Assembly: GCA_020161575.1 (NCBI GenBank)
Contig: JAIUNR010000001.1
Location: forward strand, 1-64,000
Length of the DNA stretch: 64,000 bases
From: Pseudomonadota bacterium
GTDB lineage: Bacteria; Pseudomonadota; Alphaproteobacteria; Rhizobiales; Beijerinckiaceae
Direction of reading: 5' to 3'
The notes beneath the pieces are model-generated. The model searched no databases and was not told the origin of the DNA. It was given only the letters and a program-made list of their open reading frames with translations. The position numbers were made by a program, and so were the translations under genes. Numbering within the stretch: the stretch's first letter is position 1; each line of letters starts with the position of its first letter. Of the stretch, positions 1-7,485 are shown piece after piece.

Positions 1-579
1 TATGGAACATATATCTGCGCGATTCCGCTCATAAAGGAAAGCCCTCAACCTATTCTTCAGTGAATGTCCGCTTGCAGGGGCGCACTACGTCGCGAAGATT
101 GATGGAAAAAGGCGCATGTAGGTCGTTTGAACCGATCTCCGTGGAAATTCGAACCGGTCTCTGATCAGCGCGCCTTAAATTCCCGGAAAATGCTGATTTG
201 GTCGCCGAGAATTGCGCCGAATCGGGTCCGTAAAAACGTGCTGAAATCCCTGTCTCCGGCACTCTTTATCGTCTGGGTACCAGCGCAAGCGACGGAAATC
301 GTACGGCTTCTCGGCCGCAGCCAGAAAATCGTCGGTTGTCATGAGAATGGCTGGTGCCCTTGGCAAGGATTGAACCGAGTCACTGCTGACCTGCATCAAG
401 GCACAGGGGAAAATCCACCGACGCGGTGGAAACCGGCGCGATCCAAGTTTGCCATGAGCGGGCACCAGAAAATTATTATTCACACATAATTATCATTGAA
501 ACAGAAATTCATGGATTGATTTCAGTTTTCACGCTATAGCCCTGAGATATTGCGATTTCATGCAGGCGGGCAGGTTTTC
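1..579. other. Gene-free left edge with inverted repeats
   Basis: I recognise no gene here. The region holds a long imperfect stem: GGTGCCC (353-359) and TGGCAA (361-366) pair with TTGCCA (449-454) and GGGCACC (460-466). A perfect 7-3-7 hairpin lies inside it (414-430). The arm at 348-375 resembles a tRNA 3' end on the minus strand. A minus-strand reading frame of 55 codons (342 down to 175) has GC-rich third positions, but it has no clear ribosome site and no family I recognise. It could be a gene remnant. Confidence 0.4.
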
Positions 580-2118
580 ATGGCAGCAACCCATCAGATC
601 GGGTTTTCAGGCCAGGTGACGGTTTTTCTGGAGCGGCGGCTGCCCGAAGCTGCGACACCCGCAGGCTACGCGGCCCTGATCGATGCACTGGGATTGCAGG
701 TTCCGGTGCCCGCGATGCTGGCAGCCATCGGCCCGCGTCACAAGGTCTATGCCCGTGACGACTGGCAGCTCTACACCCCCCGTCATGCGCCAGAGCCGAC
801 TCTTGAAGGCCATCTGATTTTTGCCCTGAAATACGAGGGCCTCGATCTGACAGTGCTCAAGGCGCTGTTTCGCGCGGTTGGCCCCGAGCCGATCGCAGCC
901 ATGGTGCGGGGAACCCCGACGGGCGCCTATGCCCGCAGGTTTTGGTTCCTGTTTGAGTGGCTGACCGGGACGCTGCTTGACCTGCCGGATGCCACGCAGG
1001 GCAGTTACGTTCCTGTTGTCGATCCCGATCAGCAATGGTGCACCCACGCCATCATGTCCCCGCGTCACCGTGTGAAGGACAATCTGCCGGGCACACCAGC
1101 CTTCTGTCCCATGATCCGGATGACGGAGCGGCTGCAGACCTATCGGCAAGGCGGGCTCGCCTCGCGCGCCCATGCCGTCGTGGCGGCCGTGCCGAAGGAT
1201 GTGCTCGCGCGGACAGCAGCGTTCCTGCTCCTGAATGACTCCCGGTCGAGTTTTGCCATCGAGGGTGAGGCGCCACCGCAGGACCGGATCCAGCGCTGGG
1301 GTCGCGTGATCGGCGAGGCCGGTCGTCGCGCCATTGATCTCGACGAGTTGCTCCGTCTGCAGAGGATCGTCATCGGGGATGCTCGTTTCGTGAAGCTCGG
1401 CCTGCGCCATGAAGGCGGGTTTGTCGGCGAGCACGATCGATCAACGGGCGCTCCGCTGCCGGACCACATTTCGGCGCGGCACGAGGATCTGCCCGATCTG
1501 ATGGCGGGGCTCATCGCCTTCGATCGTGATCCCAACAGGGGGCTTGATACCGTGCTGGTGGCGGCGGCCCTTGCCTTTGGCTTTGTCTACATCCACCCTT
1601 TCGAGGACGGGAACGGGCGCATCCATCGTTATCTCATCCATCATGTGCTGGCGGAGCGCGGCTTCAACCCCCCGGGCATGGTGTTTCCGGTGTCTTCCGC
1701 CATCCTTGCTCGGATCGACGCGTATCGCCGGGTGCTGGAAAGCGTGTCGCGGCGGCTCCTGGCTGCGATCCGCTGGGAGCCGACGGATCGTGGCAATGTC
1801 CGTGTGCACAACGAGACCGCGGACTTCTACCGCTACTTCGATGCCACGCCGCACGCGGAGTTTCTCTATTCCTGTATCGAGCAGACCATCGAGTTCGACC
1901 TGCCACAGGAAGCGCGCTTCCTTGTCGCGCATGACCGCTTCCGGAGCCGCATAAGTGAGATCGTCGACATGCCGGAGCGGACGGCCGACCTGCTGTTCAG
2001 ATTTCTCCGCCAGAATGACGGAAAGCTTTCGCAGCGGGTACGGGAGCGGGAATTCGTCAATTTGAGCGATTCCGAGGCCAAGGAGATCGAGCGAATCTAC
2101 GGGGAAGAGTTCACTTGA
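580..2118 (+). CDS. Fic family protein, class II (N-terminal inhibitory helix)
   Basis: Fic enzymes usually transfer AMP from ATP to Ser, Thr or Tyr of target proteins. The catalytic motif HPFEDGNGR is intact at about residues 339-347. An upstream motif SFAIEG, at about residue 224, fits the (S/T)xxxE(G/N) inhibitory helix whose Glu blocks ATP binding, so this looks like a self-inhibited class II Fic. The 512-residue length and the long C-terminal region fit the Fic_N/Fic architecture. I chose ATG 580; an in-frame TTG at 550 would add ten unlikely residues. No antitoxin-sized gene flanks it, as expected when the inhibitory helix is built in. It lies just left of the 3' end of tRNA-Thr, a common place for acquired genes. 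The target is unknown. Confidence 0.88.
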   Translation: MAATHQIGFSGQVTVFLERRLPEAATPAGYAALIDALGLQVPVPAMLAAIGPRHKVYARDDWQLYTPRHAPEPTLEGHLIFALKYEGLDLTVLKALFRAVGPEPIAAMVRGTPTGAYARRFWFLFEWLTGTLLDLPDATQGSYVPVVDPDQQWCTHAIMSPRHRVKDNLPGTPAFCPMIRMTERLQTYRQGGLASRAHAVVAAVPKDVLARTAAFLLLNDSRSSFAIEGEAPPQDRIQRWGRVIGEAGRRAIDLDELLRLQRIVIGDARFVKLGLRHEGGFVGEHDRSTGAPLPDHISARHEDLPDLMAGLIAFDRDPNRGLDTVLVAAALAFGFVYIHPFEDGNGRIHRYLIHHVLAERGFNPPGMVFPVSSAILARIDAYRRVLESVSRRLLAAIRWEPTDRGNVRVHNETADFYRYFDATPHAEFLYSCIEQTIEFDLPQEARFLVAHDRFRSRISEIVDMPERTADLLFRFLRQNDGKLSQRVREREFVNLSDSEAKEIERIYGEEFT

Positions 2119-2284
2119 GGGTGAAATGTCGCGGGAATCGTTTTTCACGATCTGCGAACCACTCTCAGCCCAAAGCAAACCAGTCTCTGGACAAGCCCAT
2201 GAGAAAACTTGGGAAAATCTAAAAGTCGTGGTCCAGAAAACCTGAATTCAAAGCGAGGGATCACGCGGAAACAGGGCGTTTGAA

Positions 2285-2299
2285 GCCTCTCAGAGAGGC
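2285..2299. repeat. Perfect palindrome GCCTCTC-A-GAGAGGC
   Basis: A 7-1-7 inverted repeat lies between the Fic gene and tRNA-Thr. It could form a hairpin in the 3' trailer of the tRNA transcript, but no T run follows on either strand, so a terminator role is not supported. Confidence 0.5.
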
Positions 2300-2378
2300 C
2301 AAATCTGATATTCAAGTGTTTGAAATTTCGAATTATTGCAGCCGAGAGGTCCAGAGTTCGAAACTCGGAAGGACTGGC

Positions 2379-2453
<75 letters not shown>

Positions 2454-2525
2454 AACGAGACCCGCTCCCTGCCATAGCGTGCAGAGATGGTCAAGCAGTC
2501 AGCGAAAGATATTCCGCGGCAAGAT

Positions 2526-2559
2526 TTGTGCGCCGCACAATAATGTTGCATCGCAACAT
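2526..2559. promoter_or_regulatory. Two adjacent TGC-N3-GCA palindromes before the phasin gene
   Basis: There are two perfect inverted repeats: TTGTGC-GCC-GCACAA at 2526-2540 and ATGTTGC-ATC-GCAACAT at 2543-2559. Their centres are 18 bp apart and both contain TGC-N3-GCA. PhaR-type repressors of phasin genes in alphaproteobacteria bind TGC/GCA inverted repeats, so a PhaR operator pair is the natural reading. This is inferred from the motif and its place about 80 bp before the start codon. Confidence 0.6.
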
Positions 2560-2639
2560 AAAATCCGCTACTGAATTAGGCGTAATCATTCAAGCGGCGC
2601 AGCCGAATCCGTGATCGCCGCGCTAACAGGAGCCCGTCG

Positions 2640-3155
2640 ATGAGCACGATTCGTAAACCGACCGCAAAGGCCACCATGCCCGAAATCGCTGATGAAGCCG
2701 GCCAGGCCGTTGAAGCCGTCCACGCAAAAGTTTCAGCAATAGCGGTGCCGGATTTTCTCAAGCCCGTTTCGGATTTCCAGGAGCAGATCCGCGCTCAGGC
2801 TCAGAAGAGCGCTGATCAGTTCCGCGCGCAGTATGAAACGTTCAAAGGCAAGGCTGAAACCGCAACCGGCAAGCTTGAGGAAAGCTTCGAGGCGGCGAAT
2901 GCCGGTGCGCGCACCCTGAACCTGAAGATTGTCGATCTTTTTCGCGAACAGGCCAATGCCGGCTTCGCGCATATCGAAGCTCTGTCCTCTGCCAAGACAT
3001 TCGGGGATGCGATCCGCCTCAATCAGGCTTTCGTGCAGGCGCAGGCGGAAGCCCTTCAGGCGCATTCCAAGGGGATTGCGGAATTCGCAACCAAGCTGGC
3101 AGCCGATGTCGTGGAGCCCGCTCGGGCTTCGGTCGTTCTGCCCTTCTCGCGTTGA
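2640..3155 (+). CDS. Phasin family protein
   Basis: Phasins coat polyhydroxyalkanoate granules and control their size and number. The 171-residue product is Ala/Gln/Glu/Lys-rich, has no signal peptide or membrane segment, and is mostly amphipathic helix. The phasin_2-like core is at about residues 40-150, with a PDFLKP motif ahead of it. The start ATG follows AGGAG at 2628-2632. Two palindromes upstream suggest PhaR repression. No PHA synthase is nearby, so the exact class is not fixed; some phasin-like proteins act in stress rather than storage. Confidence 0.85.
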   Translation: MSTIRKPTAKATMPEIADEAGQAVEAVHAKVSAIAVPDFLKPVSDFQEQIRAQAQKSADQFRAQYETFKGKAETATGKLEESFEAANAGARTLNLKIVDLFREQANAGFAHIEALSSAKTFGDAIRLNQAFVQAQAEALQAHSKGIAEFATKLAADVVEPARASVVLPFSR

Positions 3156-3245
3156 GCGCTGCCGCTTCAAACGGATGCAATCGCCGGGATGAAAAATCGC
3201 CTTGAATTCCGGAGCGATTGAGTTTAGGCACAGCCTCCTTGGCGG

Positions 3246-3322
3246 GCAGTCGTAGCTCAGTTGGTTAGAGCGTCGGATTGTGGCTCCGAAGGTCGGTGGT
3301 TCGAGTCCACCCGACTGTACCA
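3246..3322 (+). tRNA. tRNA-His (anticodon GTG)
   Basis: This 77-nt cloverleaf has acceptor GCAGTCG/CGACTGT, anticodon stem TCGGA/TCCGA with loop TTGTGGC, and T stem GGTGG/CCACC. CCA is encoded. The discriminator base is A73, and the acceptor stem closes without an extra G-1. That is the divergent alphaproteobacterial tRNA-His type, whereas most bacteria have G-1 opposite C73. It is followed by a strong terminator. Confidence 0.96.
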
Positions 3323-3347
3323 TTTCCCTCAGCGGAAACGCCAAAAT

Positions 3348-3375
3348 AAAAAGGCCGCCCTCGGGCGGCCTTTTC
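3348..3375. terminator. Bidirectional intrinsic terminator
   Basis: GGCCGCC and GGCGGCC flank a four-base loop, with A5 before and T4 after. It sits between tRNA-His and the convergent TerC gene and can serve both. Confidence 0.9.
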
Positions 3376-3394
3376 ATTTTCCGGCTGGGAAGCC

Positions 3395-4141
3395 TCAGGC
3401 GACTTTTGCTCCCTTGCGCTTTGCCGCCAGGCCGCCAAGCACCACAATGGCCGCGCCAATCGCCGCTGCGCCGTAATGGATCCACCCGACAGGCGTTGCC
3501 TCCAGGACCTTGCCGCCGTGGCCATCCGAGATCTGCGCCATGGTGATATAGGCAGGGTTGAGGTTCTTGAGGAAATCCACGATGTAGACATCCTTCACGA
3601 TCATCTCGCCGGCGATCCATCCGAGCAAGGCGGCGCCGGCCCAGATGATGAGCGGGAATCTCTCCATCACGGTCGACAGCAGGGTCGAGCCATAGATGAT
3701 GAGGGGAATCGAAAGCAGCAGGCCGAAGATGAACAGCGGGATATTGCCGCCGGCCGCAGCCGCGATGGCGATCACGTTGTCGAGGCTCATCACGGCATCG
3801 GCGATCGCGATGGTGCGGACTGCGCGCCAGAGATTGTCAGAGGATTCGATTTCGTGCCCGTCATCCTCCTCGCCTACGGCGAGCTTGTAGCCGATCCAGA
3901 GCAGGAGCAGCCCGCCCGCGACCTTGAGGAAGGGAACCTTGAGCAGGAAGGTCACAAAGATGGCAAAAATGATGCGCAGGCCAATGGCAGTACCGGCGCC
4001 AAGCAACATGCCGATCTTGCGCTGCCTCTCGGGAAGGGAGCGGCATGCCAGCGCGATCACGATCGCGTTGTCGCCGGACAGGAGAAGGTCGATCCAGATG
4101 ATCTGGAGCAGCGGAACAAGATAAGGCGTCAGAAAATCCAT
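3395..4141 (-). CDS. TerC family integral membrane protein (YjbE/YkoY type)
   Basis: TerC-family proteins are multi-helix inner-membrane proteins tied to metal ion export, often manganese, and to tellurite resistance. The N-terminal helix carries the signature LLSGDNAIVIALA (about residues 14-26), and a second membrane acidic motif, DAVMSLDNVIAIAAA, follows in the middle of the protein. About seven hydrophobic helices fill the 248 residues. A loop with EEDDGHE lies near residue 90. I chose ATG 4141; an upstream in-frame start would add a hydrophilic arginine-rich stretch. It stands alone, convergent with tRNA-His. I saw no manganese riboswitch upstream. The transported ion is inferred from the family. 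Confidence 0.88.
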   Translation of the reverse strand: MDFLTPYLVPLLQIIWIDLLLSGDNAIVIALACRSLPERQRKIGMLLGAGTAIGLRIIFAIFVTFLLKVPFLKVAGGLLLLWIGYKLAVGEEDDGHEIESSDNLWRAVRTIAIADAVMSLDNVIAIAAAAGGNIPLFIFGLLLSIPLIIYGSTLLSTVMERFPLIIWAGAALLGWIAGEMIVKDVYIVDFLKNLNPAYITMAQISDGHGGKVLEATPVGWIHYGAAAIGAAIVVLGGLAAKRKGAKVA

Positions 4142-4275
4142 GATCGCTCTCGGCAGGAGGGGGTAGTGTCTCCTTCGCGCATCCACGCGCCGCTGACAAT
4201 AGCCGATGGCGGCTGGTGAGCGGCCTTTAGCGAAAAAGCGCAGTTTTACTCCTGCATATCAGCGAATAACACTAT

Positions 4276-4289
4276 TATATCATGATATA
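4276..4289. promoter_or_regulatory. Perfect AT-rich palindrome TATATCATGATATA
   Basis: This 14-bp perfect palindrome lies in the AT-rich gap between the divergent TerC and lut genes. It could be an operator for either. The protein that would bind it is unknown. Confidence 0.4.
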
Positions 4290-4470
4290 GGTGCGGTAGA
4301 ATCTGGCTGTATCTTATTTTGTGGCGGTAAACTCCGTTTCCCGATATGCGGAGCTTGCCAGCTCTGCAAGAGCGAGAATGAAGGATCGCCCTTGCCGAAC
4401 CGGCGCGTGGGCTCCTAACATATAAACTGGAAAAGCATTCAGGGAGGCGGGGTAACGCCCGCAAGGTCGT

Positions 4471-5289
4471 TTGGGTTCCCATCCAGCAAGCCCGGAAAAA
4501 CCGGGCGCCGGCAAGCGCGTGGCGTTGTTCGCGACCTGCCTTGTCGATTCGTTGCGGCCCAATGTCGGTTTCGCGACCGCCAAGCTGCTGGAGGAGGCCG
4601 GATGCCGCGTCGAGGTTCCGCGGCAGACCTGCTGCGGGCAGCCGGCCTACAATTCAGGAGACCGCGCGACCGCCAAAACCCTCGCGCTTCAGATGATCGA
4701 AGCTTTCGAGAGTTATGATTATGTCGTGGTCCCCTCCGGCTCCTGCGCGGGGATGATCATCAAGCATTATCCGGCCCTGTTCGCGGGCGATCCCAATCTC
4801 GCGGGGCGGGCAGACCGGCTTGCGGCGAAGACGTTTGAACTCGTTTCCTTCCTGGTCGGCGTGCTGGGGCTCAAAACCGTTTCCGCGCGCTTTGAGGGCC
4901 AGGTCACCTACCACGATAGTTGCTCGGGCTTGCGCGAACTTGGCATCAAGGATCAGCCACGGACCTTGCTTGCCTCTGTCGAAGGGCTCGAACTGGTCGA
5001 AATGAAGGATGCGGATGTCTGCTGTGGATTTGGCGGCACTTTCGCCGTCAAGTACGGCGAGATTTCCGACAAGATCGTCACCGAGAAATGCGCGAATGTA
5101 ACCACAAGCGCCGCGAAGACCCTGCTCGCGGGCGATCTCGGCTGCCTGCTCAACATGGCGGGCAAGCTTTCCCGCCAGGGATCAGGCATTGAGGTGCGCC
5201 ATGTCGCGGAAGTTCTCGCAGGCATGGCAGAGGGGCCGGCGATCGGTAGGGCAGCCCAGGACCCCGCATTGGTGGAGGCCCGGTCGTGA
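4471..5289 (+). CDS. lutA: L-lactate oxidation iron-sulfur protein LutA
   Basis: LutA is one of three subunits (LutABC) that oxidise L-lactate to pyruvate in the cytoplasm. It carries the two CCG domains of the GlpC/HdrB type, visible as RQTCCGQP (about residue 54) and DVCCGFGGTF (about residue 183), which bind a metal-sulfur cluster or haem. The 272-residue length is a little long for LutA. The TTG at 4471 is the longest start; an internal GTG at 4519, just before ALFATCL, fits the family better but has a weak ribosome site. The stop overlaps lutB (GTGA), so the three genes form one operon. No lactate permease or LutR regulator is next to it. Confidence 0.88.
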   Translation: MGSHPASPEKPGAGKRVALFATCLVDSLRPNVGFATAKLLEEAGCRVEVPRQTCCGQPAYNSGDRATAKTLALQMIEAFESYDYVVVPSGSCAGMIIKHYPALFAGDPNLAGRADRLAAKTFELVSFLVGVLGLKTVSARFEGQVTYHDSCSGLRELGIKDQPRTLLASVEGLELVEMKDADVCCGFGGTFAVKYGEISDKIVTEKCANVTTSAAKTLLAGDLGCLLNMAGKLSRQGSGIEVRHVAEVLAGMAEGPAIGRAAQDPALVEARS

Positions 5290-6713
5290 GCGCGCATTCC
5301 ACTGCCCATGATTTCAAGGCGAATGCCTCGCGCGCCATCGCCGATACCCAGCTGACAGGCAACCTGAAAGCGGTTCGCCAGAACTTCATCGACAAGCGTG
5401 CCAAGGCCGTGAAGGGCCTGCCGGAATTCGAGGCACTGCGCGAGAGCGGCAAGGAAATCAAGGATCACACCCTCGCCCATCTCGACCTTTATCTCGAATA
5501 TTACGCGCAGAAGGTGGAGGAGAGCGGCGGGCATGTCCATTTCGCCGCCGATGCGGAAGAGGCGCGCAAGATCGCGCTCGATATCTGTCGCAAGGTCGGC
5601 GCGAAGACGGTGACGAAGGGTAAGTCCATGATCACCGAAGAGGTGGGCCTCAACGCCTATCTCGAGGCGAATGGTGTCACGCCGGTCGAGACCGATCTCG
5701 GAGAATACATCATCCAGCTTCGTGGCGAGACGCCGAGCCACATCATCGCGCCCGCGGTGCATCTCAACAAGCACCAGATCGAGGGTGATTTCCGCCGCGT
5801 GCATACGCATCTCGATCCGGCCCGCGATCTCAACGAGAAGGTTTCACTGCTCACCGAGGCACGCGGCGTGCTGCGCGACCGGTTCCTGGTCGCGGATGTC
5901 GGAATCACCGGCGCGAATTTCCTCGTTGCGGAAACCGGCACTTCCATCATCGTGACCAATGAAGGCAATGGCGATCTCACGCAGATCCTGCCGAAGGTCC
6001 ATATCGTGATGACCTCGATCGAGAAGATGGTGCCGACCCTGGAGGATGCCAGCCAGATCCTGCGCCTGCTCGCCCGCTCCGCGACCGGACAGGAGATGAG
6101 CGTTTACACGACGCTTTCCACCGGGCCCAGGCGCATGGGTGATCTCGACGGGCCGGAGGAATATCACGTCATCCTGCTCGATAACGGTCGCTCGGCGATG
6201 CTCGGCGGCGAGTTTCAGGATATGCTGCGCTGCATCCGCTGCGCCGCCTGCATGAACCATTGCCCCGTCTATCACCAGATCGGCGGGCACGCCTATGGCT
6301 GGATCTATCCGGGGCCGATGGGCTCCGTCCTCTCCCCCTCGCTGATCGGGGTCGACGAGGCCGGGCATCTGCCCAATGCCTCGACCTTCTGCGGACGCTG
6401 CGAGGCCGTCTGCCCGATGAAGATCCCGCTGCCGAAAATGATGCGTCATTGGCGCGAGCGCGAATTCGAGCGCAATCTCAACCCCGCGCTCCAGCGCTGG
6501 GGGCTTGGGTTCTGGGCGTTCTTTGCGAAGAGGCCGCGCCTTTACGCGCTGGCGAATCGCCTTGCCATCAAGGCGATGGCGCTGATCGGGCGGAAAAAGG
6601 GAAGCTTCAAGGGGCTTCCCGGGCTCGGCGCCTGGACGAAGTACCGCGATTTCGCCGTGCCCGAGGGCGAGACCTTTCAGGCGAAGTGGAAGAAGGCGAG
6701 GGCGGGGAGATGA
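5286..6713 (+). CDS. lutB: L-lactate oxidation iron-sulfur protein LutB
   Basis: LutB is the 4Fe-4S ferredoxin-like electron-transfer subunit of the LutABC lactate oxidation complex. The N-terminal two thirds is the LutB/YkgF domain. Two Cys clusters follow: CIRCAACMNHCP (about residues 315-326) and FCGRCEAVCP (about 368-377), each of CxxCxxCxxxCP-like form and able to bind a 4Fe-4S centre. The 475-residue length fits the family. The start is a GTG that overlaps the lutA stop by four bases, and the end overlaps the lutC ATG, so translation is probably coupled. Confidence 0.95.
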   Translation: MSAHSTAHDFKANASRAIADTQLTGNLKAVRQNFIDKRAKAVKGLPEFEALRESGKEIKDHTLAHLDLYLEYYAQKVEESGGHVHFAADAEEARKIALDICRKVGAKTVTKGKSMITEEVGLNAYLEANGVTPVETDLGEYIIQLRGETPSHIIAPAVHLNKHQIEGDFRRVHTHLDPARDLNEKVSLLTEARGVLRDRFLVADVGITGANFLVAETGTSIIVTNEGNGDLTQILPKVHIVMTSIEKMVPTLEDASQILRLLARSATGQEMSVYTTLSTGPRRMGDLDGPEEYHVILLDNGRSAMLGGEFQDMLRCIRCAACMNHCPVYHQIGGHAYGWIYPGPMGSVLSPSLIGVDEAGHLPNASTFCGRCEAVCPMKIPLPKMMRHWREREFERNLNPALQRWGLGFWAFFAKRPRLYALANRLAIKAMALIGRKKGSFKGLPGLGAWTKYRDFAVPEGETFQAKWKKARAGR

Positions 6714-7384
6714 GTGAGAGTCGTGCTACCATGCTCGCCTCCATCCGCCGCTCGCTGGGCGTGAAGGGCGATGAACGCATCCGCAAGGCGATGGTCGAGG
6801 ACAGGCTCGAGCGTGCGCCGAAGGGCGTGATCCCCGATCGGGCGCAGCTTGATGCCGCCGGCAAGCTGGCGCTGATGCTCGAAAAGCTCGAGGCGGCGCA
6901 GGCCAGCGTCGCAAGGCTCGCTTCCTATGCCGACGTGCCCGGCGCGATCGCGCAATATCTGCGCGACAACAATCTCCCGGCCTCGATCCGGCGCGGCGAG
7001 GATTCGCGCCTCGACGGCCTGCCTTGGGCGGAGACTGCGCTTGAAGTTTCCAAGGGCCCTTCCGCTGGACACGACCTTTCCGCCGTGAGCCATGCCGATC
7101 TCGGCGTTGCTGAAACCGGCACGCTGGTGCTGGCTTCGGGGGCGGATAATCCCACGACGCTGAACTTCCTGCCGGATTATCACATCGTCGTGCTCTCGGC
7201 GGCGGATGTCGCGGGCGATCTTGAAAGCCTGTGGCCGAAGCTGCGCAGGAAACACGGCAAGGGGGCGATGCCCCGCACCGTGAATCTGATCACGGGGCCC
7301 TCCCGCTCCGGCGATATCGAGCAGACCATCCTGCTCGGCGCGCATGGACCGCGCAGCCTGCATGTCCTTGTCGTCGAGGGGTGA
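6710..7384 (+). CDS. lutC: Lactate utilization protein LutC
   Basis: LutC (YkgG/DUF162 family) is the third member of the LutABC set needed for growth on L-lactate; its exact chemical role is unclear. Family marks are the GVAETGT segment and the C-terminal TGPSRSGDIEQ motif. The product is 224 residues. The ATG at 6710 overlaps the lutB stop (ATGA), the third link in the overlapping operon. A much longer open frame begins upstream inside lutB, but only the part from the MSESRA start matches the family. Confidence 0.94.
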   Translation: MSESRATMLASIRRSLGVKGDERIRKAMVEDRLERAPKGVIPDRAQLDAAGKLALMLEKLEAAQASVARLASYADVPGAIAQYLRDNNLPASIRRGEDSRLDGLPWAETALEVSKGPSAGHDLSAVSHADLGVAETGTLVLASGADNPTTLNFLPDYHIVVLSAADVAGDLESLWPKLRRKHGKGAMPRTVNLITGPSRSGDIEQTILLGAHGPRSLHVLVVEG

Positions 7385-7485
7385 GCGCGGGGATCGAGAC
7401 TTTTGATCCCGCGATCATGGTAAACAAGGATTTGTTCGGGATTTGGCGCTAGCCTTCTTGCCGGATCAATCATCCGGGGTCGCCG

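Noticed and set aside
175..342. Short minus-strand reading frame of 55 codons beginning MTTDDFLAAAEKPYD
   Set aside because: Third positions are GC-rich, but there is no ribosome site and no family resemblance, and it ends early. It could be a remnant; not called as a gene.
2733..3620. Long minus-strand frame across the phasin gene and tRNA-His
   Set aside because: It runs antisense through a well-supported phasin gene and a tRNA and has no recognisable domain.
4142..4260. Manganese (yybP-ykoY) riboswitch before the TerC gene
   Set aside because: This family often carries one, but I could not find the conserved loops on the minus strand.
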